From NCBI GenBank assembly GCA_028874215.1, contig JAPPLF010000080.1, forward strand, positions 145,299 through 209,298: 64,000 nt of DNA, given 5' to 3'. Shown one piece after another: positions 51,432 through 60,724 of the stretch (its first letter is position 1; each line of letters starts with the position of its first letter). The position numbers and the translations under genes were made by a program. The notes below the pieces were generated by a model. That model did no database searches. It was given only the letters and a program-made list of their open reading frames with translations, and was not told where the DNA came from. Source of the stretch: Acidobacteriota bacterium. Its GTDB lineage: Bacteria > Acidobacteriota > UBA6911 > RPQK01 > JAJDTT01.

Positions 51432-52862
51432 GTGCGGGATCGCTGGCTGCGAGATCTGACGCGAAGGCATCTGTTCCAGGAATGCGGCATCGGCCTGGGC
51501 AAGATTGCCCTGGCCGCCCTCTTGGCCGGGCCTCGAAGTCTGGCCTCGGGTGCGGCGCGGTCCCATCCCATGACGCCCCGGAAACCCCACGACGCGCCCC
51601 GTGTGGACCGGGTGATCTTTCTGTTCATGGCAGGGGCCCCGAGCCAGCTCGACCTCTTCGACTACAAGCCCGAGCTCCTCAAGTACGACGGGACTTCCGT
51701 CCCTCAGGAAGTCGTGCGCGATCAGCGATACGCTTTCATTGAACGGGACGCCAACCTCATGGCCTCCCGCTTTTCCTTCAAACGCTACGGACAATCGGCA
51801 GCCGAACTCTCGGAGATCATTCCCCGCATCGCCGGGATCGCCGACGACCTGGTCTTCATCAAATCCATGACCACCGACGTCTTCAATCACGCCCCCGCCC
51901 AGATTTTCATGAACACGGGCACTTCACAGCTTGGACATCCCAGCCTGGGTTCGTGGGTCACCTACGGGCTGGGAAGCGAAGCGGAGGATCTCCCCGGATT
52001 CGTGGTCCTGAGCACGGGGAACGGGACCAGTGGCGGACAGGCCAACTGGAGCTGTGGATTTCTGCCCACGGTGTTTCAGGGCGTGCCCTTCCGATCCCAG
52101 GGAGATCCGGTTCTCAACGTGAGCAATCCACCCGGAATCGACGATCGGCTCCAGCGGGACACTCTGGACCTGCTGCGGAATCTCAACCGCCACCATGCCG
52201 GCATCATCGGCGATCCGGAGATCTCCACCCGCATCAACTCTTACGAATTGGCCTACCGGATGCAGAGCAGCGCCCCCGAACTCATGGACCTGTCGCAGGA
52301 GAGTCCGGCGACGCTGGAAATGTACGGGGCCGAAGTCGGAGAGCCGTCGTTCGCCGCCAACTGCCTGCTGGCGCGGCGGCTGGTGGAGCGTGGAGTCCGT
52401 TTCGTCAATGTCTATCATTCCGGCTGGGACCACCATACGGACGTCAGAGGAGGCCTGATTCGGCAGTGTGGACTCACCGACCGGGCCTCAGCGGCACTCG
52501 TCCGGGACCTGAAGCAACGAGGGCTGCTGGAGCGGACCCTTGTGATCTGGGGGGGCGAGTTCGGCCGGACGCCCATGGTGGAAAGCAACGTGGCGTTGGG
52601 CCGGAAAATGGGCCGGGATCACCATCCCCAGGCCTTCACCATGTGGATGGCGGGGGGAGGGCTCAAGGTCGGCCAGACCATCGGCCGCACCGATGATCTG
52701 GGATTCCACATCGTGGAGAATTCCATCCATGTGCACGACCTTCAGGCCACGATCCTGCAACTCCTGGGGTTCGACCATACGCGTCTGACCTTCCGCTTCA
52801 AGGGACGGGACTTTCGCTTGACCGACGTGGGAGGGAGAGTCATCCAAGAAATCCTGGCATGA
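51432..52862 (+). CDS. DUF1501 protein with Tat-like signal
   Basis: 476-residue partner of the preceding PSD1 protein; start GTG. The Tat-like signal is LTRRHLFQECGIGLGKIALA. Motifs: FLFMAGAPSQLDLFDYKP, GHPSLGSWVTYGLGSE, WGGEFGRTPM, GRDHHPQAF. It is clearly paralogous to 12404-13885. Metal-binding His residues of the alkaline-phosphatase-like fold are in the DHH stretch. Overlaps the next gene by 4 nt (ATGA). Confidence 0.88.
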   Translation: MRDRWLRDLTRRHLFQECGIGLGKIALAALLAGPRSLASGAARSHPMTPRKPHDAPRVDRVIFLFMAGAPSQLDLFDYKPELLKYDGTSVPQEVVRDQRYAFIERDANLMASRFSFKRYGQSAAELSEIIPRIAGIADDLVFIKSMTTDVFNHAPAQIFMNTGTSQLGHPSLGSWVTYGLGSEAEDLPGFVVLSTGNGTSGGQANWSCGFLPTVFQGVPFRSQGDPVLNVSNPPGIDDRLQRDTLDLLRNLNRHHAGIIGDPEISTRINSYELAYRMQSSAPELMDLSQESPATLEMYGAEVGEPSFAANCLLARRLVERGVRFVNVYHSGWDHHTDVRGGLIRQCGLTDRASAALVRDLKQRGLLERTLVIWGGEFGRTPMVESNVALGRKMGRDHHPQAFTMWMAGGGLKVGQTIGRTDDLGFHIVENSIHVHDLQATILQLLGFDHTRLTFRFKGRDFRLTDVGGRVIQEILA

Positions 52863-54208
52863 GGTCCGTCGTTCTGTTAGCTATGCCCCGAACCACCCTG
52901 GCGATCTTTTTTCTGCTCCTTTCCGTTGCGTGGGCCGAGGACCGGAAATCGGGAGAGGCGGACCGCTACTGGCCTCAATGGAGGGGGCCTCTGGGGACCG
53001 GAGTCGGGCCTGAAGCCGATCCGCCGGTCGACTGGAGCGAATCCCGGAACCTCCTCTGGAAGAAGGAACTTCCGGGACTCGGGCACTCGACGCCCATCGT
53101 CTGGGGGAACCGGATCTATGTGACAGCCGCCGTTCCCGTGGGAAAGGCGCTTGGCCCCATCTACGATGACGCGCCCGGTTCCCATGGAAACCTTCCCGTG
53201 ACCCGCCGCCAAGCCTTCACGGTTCTGGCTCTGGACCGGGGCAGCGGAGAGGTGGTTTGGAAACGGGCCGTGCGCACCAGCCTGCCCCACGAGGGAGGGC
53301 ACTACACTGCAAGTCTGGCCTCCGCCTCACCGCTCACCGACGGTCAGCGGGTGCTGGCGTACTTCGGCTCCCAGGGGATCTACTGTCTGAGCCCGGACGG
53401 CGAGGTGCAGTGGAAGAAGCAACTGGGGGTGATGAGGACCAGACACGGCCATGGGGAAGGGAACTCTCCAGTCCTGCACGGAAACACGTTGGTCGTCAAC
53501 TGGGACCACGAAGGCCAATCGTTCGTCGTCGCCCTGGACAAGCGGACCGGAAAAGAACGTTGGAAGATCCCCCGTAACGAGGTGACCTCGTGGGCGACCC
53601 CCATTGCCGTCGAGCAGAACGGCGTGGTTCAGGTCATCGTCGCCGGCACTAGCCGGGTTCGCGGATACGATCTGGAAACGGGCGAGGTGATCTGGGAGTG
53701 CGGCGGTTTGGCAGCCAATATCGTGGCCTCTCCCGTGGCGGGCGGCGGAATGGCCTTCGTGGGGAGCAGCTACGAGAAACGTGTCCTGCTGGCGATTCGC
53801 CTGGACGGCGCGCGGGGAGACGTTACGGGAACGGACCGGGTGGCCTGGACTCGGCAACAAACCACACCGTACGTTCCCTCACCCTTGCTGTATGACGGCA
53901 CCCTGTATTTCCTGGCGCACTACCAGAGCGTGTTGACACGGGTCGAAGCCCGGACCGGACAGGATCGGCCCGGTCCGATGCGGCTGGGCGGGATCGGCAA
54001 CGTCTACGCGTCGCCGGTGGCCGCATCAGGACGGGTTTACGTCACGGACCTGAAGGGGACGACTCTGGTGCTGAGTCATGAGGAGACGCCCCGTGCCCTG
54101 GCGGTCAATCAGTTGGAGGACCGCTTCAACGCCTCGGCGGCTCTGGCGGGCCGCCAGCTCTTTCTGCGGGGCGAAAAATACCTCTACGCCATCGGTGCGG
54201 CTCCTTGA
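52859..54208 (+). CDS. Exported PQQ-type beta-propeller protein
   Basis: 449-residue secreted protein; signal peptide RTTLAIFFLLLSVAWA. Opening WPQWRGPLGTGVGPEADPP and blades LALDRGSGEVVWKRAV, VALDKRTGKERWK, GYDLETGEVIWECGG, PSPLLYDGTLYFL. Paralogue of 24876-26276, but without the Arg-rich insert. It is the third gene of the PSD1-DUF1501 operon, coupled by ATGA, which is a stronger link between these families than seen at the first locus. Confidence 0.87.
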   Translation: MRSVVLLAMPRTTLAIFFLLLSVAWAEDRKSGEADRYWPQWRGPLGTGVGPEADPPVDWSESRNLLWKKELPGLGHSTPIVWGNRIYVTAAVPVGKALGPIYDDAPGSHGNLPVTRRQAFTVLALDRGSGEVVWKRAVRTSLPHEGGHYTASLASASPLTDGQRVLAYFGSQGIYCLSPDGEVQWKKQLGVMRTRHGHGEGNSPVLHGNTLVVNWDHEGQSFVVALDKRTGKERWKIPRNEVTSWATPIAVEQNGVVQVIVAGTSRVRGYDLETGEVIWECGGLAANIVASPVAGGGMAFVGSSYEKRVLLAIRLDGARGDVTGTDRVAWTRQQTTPYVPSPLLYDGTLYFLAHYQSVLTRVEARTGQDRPGPMRLGGIGNVYASPVAASGRVYVTDLKGTTLVLSHEETPRALAVNQLEDRFNASAALAGRQLFLRGEKYLYAIGAAP

Positions 54209-54289
54209 TCTCCTGTCGGAGTATTGGCGAACCGCCGTGAATTTCGGCTACACTGACGGCAAAAAAAGCCTCCAATCATCCAAATCATC

Positions 54290-55564
54290 GTGAAGCCGTT
54301 TCGCTTCGTACACTCTGCCGATCTGCATCTGGACAGTCCTTTCACCGGGTTGAAGTCCAGCGTTCCGGAGCATGTCGCCAAGAGCCTTCGGCAAGCGACA
54401 TTCGACGCCTACGAAAACATCGTCGATCTCTGCATCACCGAAGGAGTTGACGCACTTCTCATTGCGGGGGACGTCTACGACGGAGCCGACCGCAGCCTCC
54501 GCGCTCAGCGCCGGTTCATTGAAGGGCTCGACCGGCTCCACCAAAACGGGATCCGTTCCTTCGTCTGCCATGGCAACCACGATCCCCTGGACGGATGGGA
54601 GGCGCGACTGCGGTACCCGCCGAGCTGTCATCGATTCGGCTCCAAATTCCAGGCGGTGGAGGTCTTCGAGAATGAGCCGGGACGCGCCGTGGTACATGGA
54701 GTGAGCTATCCGACCCGCAACGTCAAGAGGAACCTGGTCCGCCGGATGGGCCGGGTCGATCCCCTGTTTTTCAACGTCGGTCTGCTGCACGCGAACGTGG
54801 ACAACGACGCGAACCATTTGGCCTACGCTCCCTGCACTCTGAGCGACCTGGCCGACACGGGGGTCGACTATTGGGCTCTGGGGCATGTCCACACCCGGCG
54901 CGTGCTGAATACGCAGAGCCCGACCGTGGTCTACCCGGGGAATCCACAGGGCCGGCACCTGAATGAGACGGGGGCCCGCGGAGTGTACCTGGTGACGGTG
55001 GACGAATCGGGCCGGATCGGGCTCGAGTTCCGTCCCGTCGACACCGTCCGCTGGGAGCGGTTGATTGTCGATATCGCCGAGACCGACACGGAGCAGAATC
55101 TGCTGGATGATCTGCACCGGCGTGTCGGGGAAGCTCTCGAGCAGGGAGAGGGCCGTTCATTGGTGTTGCGGATGACGCTGAGCGGTCGTGGAGGCCTGCA
55201 CCGGTTCCTCCGCCAACCCGGATCCATCGACGACTTGACGGACGAATTGAATCGCGCGTCCGCCGATTTGCACCCCTTCGCCTGGTGCGAGCGAATCGAG
55301 GACCGGACGGCGGGGCCGTTTGATCGGGAGGAGAGGCTTCAGGGCTCCGATTTCGTGGCGGATCTGCTCCGCCTCTGCGACCAGGCCAAGAAGGATCCCG
55401 AGTTGCTGGGGAAGTTGAGGGAGAGCCTCTCGGACCTCTTTCACCATTGGAAGTACCGGCGTTACCTCAAGGATGCCGTTCCGGACGATCCCGCTCTCTC
55501 CGGCCTGTTGGACGAGGCCGAGTCCATGGCCTTGAATCTGCTGGTCGAGGACGACGTGCCGTGA
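54290..55564 (+). CDS. DNA repair exonuclease subunit, YhaO/SbcD-like metallophosphoesterase
   Basis: 424-residue calcineurin-like phosphoesterase. Metal ligands are visible: Asp and His in RFVHSADLHLDSPF, Asp in LIAGDVYDG, Asn-His in CHGNHDPLD and the GHVH motif in WALGHVHTRR. YhaO/SbcD proteins nick and trim DNA ends in complex with an SMC-like ATPase. Start GTG at 54290. Overlaps the ATPase gene by 4 nt (GTGA), so the two form one complex. Confidence 0.88.
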   Translation: MKPFRFVHSADLHLDSPFTGLKSSVPEHVAKSLRQATFDAYENIVDLCITEGVDALLIAGDVYDGADRSLRAQRRFIEGLDRLHQNGIRSFVCHGNHDPLDGWEARLRYPPSCHRFGSKFQAVEVFENEPGRAVVHGVSYPTRNVKRNLVRRMGRVDPLFFNVGLLHANVDNDANHLAYAPCTLSDLADTGVDYWALGHVHTRRVLNTQSPTVVYPGNPQGRHLNETGARGVYLVTVDESGRIGLEFRPVDTVRWERLIVDIAETDTEQNLLDDLHRRVGEALEQGEGRSLVLRMTLSGRGGLHRFLRQPGSIDDLTDELNRASADLHPFAWCERIEDRTAGPFDREERLQGSDFVADLLRLCDQAKKDPELLGKLRESLSDLFHHWKYRRYLKDAVPDDPALSGLLDEAESMALNLLVEDDVP

Positions 55565-58500
55565 GGATTCAGGGGTTCCGGATCGACGGCTTCGGGCGAT
55601 TTGCCGATCACTCCGTGGGGCCGTTGGACAATCCGCTCACGCTGATCTACGGCCCCAACGAAGCGGGTAAGAGCACCTACCTGGCGTTTATCCGCACCAT
55701 TCTCTTCGGATTCCCCCGGCGGCTCGGACACCGCCACTATCCGCCGTTGTCCGGGGGCCGTCACGGCGGAAGTATCGACCTGGTCGGAGGCGACGGCGGA
55801 CGCTACGTGGTCCATCGCGTTCAGGGCCGGGGCGCCGGTCCCGTGACGGTCACTGGCGGGAACGGAGAAGTCCTCGACAAGGGAGTCCTGGCCCAGTTGT
55901 TGGGACACCATGGCCGCGACGTCTTCGAAAGTGTCTTTGCCTTCACCCTCGAAGATCTCCACAGCGGCGACCTGTTGGGGAAATCCAGCGTGAACAGCCA
56001 GATCTACAGCGCCGGCATGGGAGTCACCAAGCTTCCCCAGGCCGTGAAGAAACTCCAGGCGGAGCGTGCAACGCTGTTCCTCAAAGGGGGCAGCGTCAAC
56101 CGGATTGCGCGGACCGCCAGAAAGTTGGATGAAGTCGAGGCGAGACTTCGAGACGTCGCCAACAATGCCGTCGAGTTCGGACGCCTCACCACCCGTCTCC
56201 AGGAGGTCGAGTCAAGGCTCTCGGACCTGAAGCGGGTCCGGCGCCGGGGCCAGAGCCGTCTCGATCATCGGCGCCAATTGCAGGATGCCTGGGAGGATTG
56301 GAACGACCTGATCGGCGTCGATCGGCAATTGGTCGAACTTCCGGTAATCAAGGATTTTCCGGTCGACGGAATACGCCGCCTGGAAGCCCTGGAGGAGCGT
56401 TTGAGGGGCGCCAGGCGGGAATACGACTCCGCCCGTACCGGCGTCGAGGAAGCCAGAGCAAAGACGACGGTCCGGATCGAGCATGCCGCCATCGTTGACA
56501 GCGCAGTAGAAATCAGGAATCTGGCACGGCTCCGAGGGGCGTTCGACAAATCGGTGCGCGACCTTCCAAAGCGTCAGGCGGAACTTGAGAACTACCGGAA
56601 CGATCTGCTCAAGACCATTCAGGAGTTGGGACCGGACTGGGACGAACAGCGGCTGGAACACTTCGACCTGTCGCTCGCCGTCCGTGAGGAGATATCCGAG
56701 CACGAAGAACGGCTGCGGCGGGCACGGGAAGGGCTGAGGCGAAGTGAATCGGCCCATGAGCAGGCGGAAGGGCTGCTGAAGGAGGCGTCCCAATCGGTCG
56801 ATAGAGCGAAAAAGGAGTTGGAAGCGGACCCAAGGCCGGAGTACGACGCCGACGGGGTCAGAAGGCGCCGATCCGAGGTCCGCAGGGCCAGGGCGCAGTT
56901 GAACCGGTATGAGCGTGAGGTGCAGCGGGCTTCGGACCTGAAGCGGCAACTGGATGGCGTTTATCGAGCGGGTTCACCGGCAGCCGGGAACGCCATGATG
57001 TGGCTCGCGGTGCTCTGCGCGGCTATTGGCATCGTCCTTGCCGTGGCGGGAGTCATGGGGGGCGGGGCGATTCTGGTCATGGGCGTGGTCACGAGCCTGA
57101 TCCTGATCGCCCTGGCCGTCTACTTCCTTGTCCGGAACCGCGCCGGCGCAGGGACGGCGGAATCGCCGATTGCGGATCCGATCCGGCGTTCGCTGGAAGA
57201 TGCCCGCCGCCGGCACTTGGACATGCGGGCCGAGCTGGGTGAGACCGCCCTCGAGATGGGGCTCAAGGAGATCAATGAGTCCGTCCTCACCGATGCCGAG
57301 GAGTCTTTGGATGCAGAGAACCTGCGACTCGCACAACGGGAACGGTTGCGTCAGGTCTTGAAGCAGGCGAAGGAGTCCATGCGGGAGCGAGCGGCCAGGA
57401 AGGACGAAGCGGGAGAGAACGTGGCGCGGGCGCGGGCGCGGGTCGACGCTGCGAGAATGGCCTGGCGCGCCTGGCTTGAAGAGCGCAGTTTGCACACGAC
57501 CTTCACGCCGGAAGCCATGGGAGAGCTCCGAGGACAGATCGAGTTGGGGAGAAACCGATTCGCCGAGGTTCGAAACTGGCGCCAGCGCATCGCGGGCATT
57601 CGCGAGGATATCGATTCCTACGCGGCGATGGTGGGGCCGCTGGCTTCCTCTTTCGATGTCGATTTCGATCCTGGCGACGCCCATGCGGTCGGCGGGACGG
57701 CTGACGCCTTGATCGACCTTGACGAACGGGTCCGCCGGAAGTTGCGGGATCGGGCCAACGCGACCACGGAGTTGCACACGGCGGAGTCGGAGCTGAAAGA
57801 GCGGGAAAAACGGCTCGCTGCCGCGGAATCCGAGTTGAGGCGGCTTCTTGGGTCCGGCGGCGCCACGGATGCCGAACACTTTCGGAAGCGCGCCGAGCGC
57901 TTCCGGCAGCGCGCCGAGTTGGGCGAGCGGAGGCGAGAGGTTCTGAGCCGGCTCCAGCGCATCAGCGGCCCCGGAGAACGCCTGGACTCGCTGATGCAAA
58001 GACTCGAAAATATCGACCTTCAGTCGATCCTGGCCCGGATCAACCAGGTCCGGGATGAACTCGACGAAGCCGACAAGGAAATCCAGTCCCTGTCCACCGA
58101 GCGTGGCGGCATCCGCAGCGATCTGGATCGGCTCATCGGAGAGGAACAGTCCTCAGGATGGCGGATGGAACGGCACCTGCTCCTGGAACAGATCCGGGGC
58201 CATGCCCGGGAATGGGTCATTCGAACGCTGGTCCAACAACTGCTGGAATCGGCGCAGAGCAAGTTCGAGAAGGAGCGGCAGCCCGGCGTTGTCCGGCATG
58301 CGGAGAGATTCTTCGATCGCATCACCGGGAACCGGTACCCTCAGGTCTACGCTCCCCTGGGCGAACGGACCATCATCGTCACCGAAGGCGCGGGTCACCG
58401 CAAATCGCCGGACGAGTTGAGCCGGGGCACGCGGGAGCAGTTGTTCCTGTCTTTGCGTTTCGGATTGATCCGGGAACTGGGCCTGCGGACGGAGCCGTTG

Positions 58501-58683
58501 CCTGTCGTCGTGGACGAAGTTCTGGTGAACTTTGATCCCGACCGTGCCCTGCGGGCGGCCCGGGCCTTTGTGGAGTTGTCGCGGACCAACCAGATCCTGG
58601 TCTTCACCTGTCACCCCGCAGTCGTTGAATTATTCCAAAAGGCGGCCGGGGAGAAGAGCCCGGACCTCATCTGGATTGGTTAG
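55561..58683 (+). CDS. SMC-like AAA ATPase, YhaN/SbcC-like
   Basis: 1040-residue ATPase. Walker A GPNEAGKST at 31-39; signature DELSRGTREQL and Walker B LPVVVDEVLVNFD near the C-terminus; long coiled coils in between. In the middle (about residues 478-525) lie two hydrophobic helices (WLAVLCAAIGIVLAVAGV, ILVMGVVTSLILIALAVYF), the feature of YhaN that separates it from SbcC and suggests membrane attachment. Start is the GTG that overlaps the YhaO stop; the open frame to 55447 is overlap only. Confidence 0.87.
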   Translation: MRIQGFRIDGFGRFADHSVGPLDNPLTLIYGPNEAGKSTYLAFIRTILFGFPRRLGHRHYPPLSGGRHGGSIDLVGGDGGRYVVHRVQGRGAGPVTVTGGNGEVLDKGVLAQLLGHHGRDVFESVFAFTLEDLHSGDLLGKSSVNSQIYSAGMGVTKLPQAVKKLQAERATLFLKGGSVNRIARTARKLDEVEARLRDVANNAVEFGRLTTRLQEVESRLSDLKRVRRRGQSRLDHRRQLQDAWEDWNDLIGVDRQLVELPVIKDFPVDGIRRLEALEERLRGARREYDSARTGVEEARAKTTVRIEHAAIVDSAVEIRNLARLRGAFDKSVRDLPKRQAELENYRNDLLKTIQELGPDWDEQRLEHFDLSLAVREEISEHEERLRRAREGLRRSESAHEQAEGLLKEASQSVDRAKKELEADPRPEYDADGVRRRRSEVRRARAQLNRYEREVQRASDLKRQLDGVYRAGSPAAGNAMMWLAVLCAAIGIVLAVAGVMGGGAILVMGVVTSLILIALAVYFLVRNRAGAGTAESPIADPIRRSLEDARRRHLDMRAELGETALEMGLKEINESVLTDAEESLDAENLRLAQRERLRQVLKQAKESMRERAARKDEAGENVARARARVDAARMAWRAWLEERSLHTTFTPEAMGELRGQIELGRNRFAEVRNWRQRIAGIREDIDSYAAMVGPLASSFDVDFDPGDAHAVGGTADALIDLDERVRRKLRDRANATTELHTAESELKEREKRLAAAESELRRLLGSGGATDAEHFRKRAERFRQRAELGERRREVLSRLQRISGPGERLDSLMQRLENIDLQSILARINQVRDELDEADKEIQSLSTERGGIRSDLDRLIGEEQSSGWRMERHLLLEQIRGHAREWVIRTLVQQLLESAQSKFEKERQPGVVRHAERFFDRITGNRYPQVYAPLGERTIIVTEGAGHRKSPDELSRGTREQLFLSLRFGLIRELGLRTEPLPVVVDEVLVNFDPDRALRAARAFVELSRTNQILVFTCHPAVVELFQKAAGEKSPDLIWIG

Positions 58684-58923
58684 GTTGTTGACATTCGGTG
58701 TCCACTACCTGTTCAATGTTGTTCCCGACGAGAACACAGTTGGACAGTCGCGGAGTGGGCGACTCGAAGATCCCTCCGGCAACTTGATCATCGACTCGCC
58801 GGACATCTTCGTATTCTCGTGCCGGTCCGCCCCGTTCGGCTTCAACGGTGAATTTCTCTACGCTCGCTACAGTGTTCGGCGCTAATTAGTCTTACGTGTG
58901 AACGTGGAACGGAGTTGCAGCTT
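58684..58923. other. Noncoding gap before the TorF-like gene
   Basis: 240 nt without a credible gene. TTGACA at 58687-58692 resembles a -35 box, but no good -10 follows at the right spacing. GGAACGGAG near 58905 is the probable ribosome-binding site of the next gene. It must contain its promoter. Confidence 0.4.
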
Positions 58924-59754
58924 ATGAAGAAGAAAATCACCTCTCTCGCCATCCTGGTGTTCGGGTTTCAGGGAATGGCGGCGGCACAGGATTCCATCTA
59001 TTCGGCGGGCGGCGACGTCGCCATGGTCAGCAAGTACCTGTGGCGCGGGCAACGGTTGACCAACGACTGGAGTATGCAACCGGCGTTCACACTGGGCATC
59101 GGCGGTTTCTCCGCCAATATCTGGGGAACCATGGATCTGACCGCCGTGAACCCGGGTGATGCGTTGCCGATCCAGCCGGGTGACGGATTGAAGGGAAAAT
59201 TTTCCGAGGTCGATTACACGTTTTCCTACGATCATTCCGTGGAAGGCGCCACCATCAGCGTCGGTACGATCTTATATACGTTTCCCGAGCGCTCGGCTTC
59301 ACTGGCGTCGACGACCGAGATCTACGGGGGAGTGACCTTGGACAATGCGCCGCTGGCCCCTTCGTTCACTCTTTACGTCGACGTGGACGAGACGAGCAAC
59401 GGCGGCAGTACCGGGCTGTATTTTCAGATGGCTGCCGGACACAGTTTTCCCCTCAACCACGACGTCTTCTCCAGCTTCGATCTGTCGGCGACGTTGGCGA
59501 TGGTGAACACCGGATTCACCGACTTCTACTACGGCGTGAGTTCCGGCGGTCTTCATGACGCCAGTCTCACGGCGACTCTTCCCATCACCATCAACGACAA
59601 CTGGTCCGCGGGTTTCTTCGTCACCTACAGCGGCCTCATCGGTCAGGAGATTCGCGACAGCCAGTTTCAGGATCCTCGGGAAGTGCCCAAGGCGACCGGC
59701 GCCGACCTGGCGGACACGCTCTGGGGCGGGTTTACGCTGAGCGTGGCGTTCTAG
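58924..59754 (+). CDS. TorF-like outer-membrane beta-barrel protein
   Basis: 276-residue protein. Signal peptide KKKITSLAILVFGFQGMAAAQ. The body alternates polar and hydrophobic residues in strands (GDVAMVSKYLWRGQRLTND at the start is the TorF family motif) and ends in a final strand with terminal Phe (GGFTLSVAF), the outer-membrane insertion signal. It may be a porin or structural barrel; the cargo is unknown. The ATG at 58924 is preferred over a TTG at 58915. Confidence 0.8.
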   Translation: MKKKITSLAILVFGFQGMAAAQDSIYSAGGDVAMVSKYLWRGQRLTNDWSMQPAFTLGIGGFSANIWGTMDLTAVNPGDALPIQPGDGLKGKFSEVDYTFSYDHSVEGATISVGTILYTFPERSASLASTTEIYGGVTLDNAPLAPSFTLYVDVDETSNGGSTGLYFQMAAGHSFPLNHDVFSSFDLSATLAMVNTGFTDFYYGVSSGGLHDASLTATLPITINDNWSAGFFVTYSGLIGQEIRDSQFQDPREVPKATGADLADTLWGGFTLSVAF

Positions 59755-59858
59755 CCACTCCGCATCGTAGCGAACTTCCGTGCGGTTTTCGGGGGCGGTC
59801 CAGTTCCTGCTTGGGGGGCAGGTCTTCCTTCAGGCGCCTGTCGACTCCGTCCCCGCCG

Positions 59859-60689
59859 TCAAAGCTCCAGCTTGCCGTCAAAGACCATGTCCTTGAGCTT
59901 GAACTTCTTGGACACCTTGCGGCCCATGAGCCGGGTGACGAACTCGATGTTCTTTTCCTTCAAGGTAATTGGATTCGACGTGGGCCGCGGAAAGACGAAG
60001 ATCAATTCGAAGCCGGACTGCCCGGTTCGTGCGTTCAGAAGGTGAACCTGGTCCTTTTGCATCTGGACGGCCTCGAGTGCAATCGGCTCGCGGCCCTTGA
60101 TCTTGAGGAAAGATTCGGACCTGAGCCTTTCTACGACGGCCTGCCGCCGGTCGGCCGGAATCCGGGTCATGCGGGCCGGCAGTCCTGAAACGCCGATGAT
60201 GATGTAGTTCACCTCCGGTGCCAGGAACTCGGCCAGTTCGGCTGTCGACTCCGCCTGTTCGCCGAAGCGGGCCCGCGCGAAAGCCTGCTTGATGGGCAGG
60301 GCGCTGTACCAGCGCAGCGTCAAATTCACGGCGGGGGGGAAGCCCCTGCCCATGCCGCGGCCGCCGAACCCTCTGCCACCGCCACGACCGCCACCGCCAC
60401 GACCGCCACCGACTCCCCCGCCGCCGCCGAGACCGCCACCGGACCCGAAACCCCGGCCCGACCGGTTGGGTCCGTCGCGGCGGCCCGTCCTCATGGTGGT
60501 TCCCGTGACGCCCCGCGACCGCTGCAAGCTGATGGTCATCTCCTTCGCCCAGGGAGACTTGTTGAGCATCCGCATCACTTCCTTCTCGGACCAATCGGAG
60601 TACGCGGATTCCTTCCAGAATTTTCGGGGCCAGACCGGGGCGGTGGTCAGCAACAGGATGCAGGAAACAAGCAGGATCGATTTCCTCAT
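59859..60689 (-). CDS. Secreted glycine-rich protein, GWxTD-associated type
   Basis: 276-residue exported protein. Signal peptide KSILLVSCILLLTTAPVW. DWSEKEVMRMLNKSPWAKEM is a block I know from acidobacterial secreted proteins found beside VWA and GWxTD proteins. A Gly/Arg-rich linker (about residues 80-117, encoded by a short-period repeat at 60356-60460) splits the protein; the C-terminal half (NYIIIGVSGLPARM, FELIFVFPRP) is a folded domain. It follows the VWA gene by 35 nt. The function is unknown. Confidence 0.72.
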   Translation of the reverse strand: MRKSILLVSCILLLTTAPVWPRKFWKESAYSDWSEKEVMRMLNKSPWAKEMTISLQRSRGVTGTTMRTGRRDGPNRSGRGFGSGGGLGGGGGVGGGRGGGGRGGGRGFGGRGMGRGFPPAVNLTLRWYSALPIKQAFARARFGEQAESTAELAEFLAPEVNYIIIGVSGLPARMTRIPADRRQAVVERLRSESFLKIKGREPIALEAVQMQKDQVHLLNARTGQSGFELIFVFPRPTSNPITLKEKNIEFVTRLMGRKVSKKFKLKDMVFDGKLEL

Positions 60690-60724
60690 GAGTGAACCTC
60701 GATGATCAACGGACGGCCACGAAT

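Noticed and set aside
49202-51628. Long minus-strand open frame (about 808 codons) opposite the second PSD1 gene
   Set aside because: Same shadow effect; no domain, no signal peptide, low-complexity composition.
58532-58885. 117-codon plus-strand frame at the end of the ATPase gene
   Set aside because: Its first half is the ATPase in another frame and the second half has no recognisable features or ribosome-binding site.
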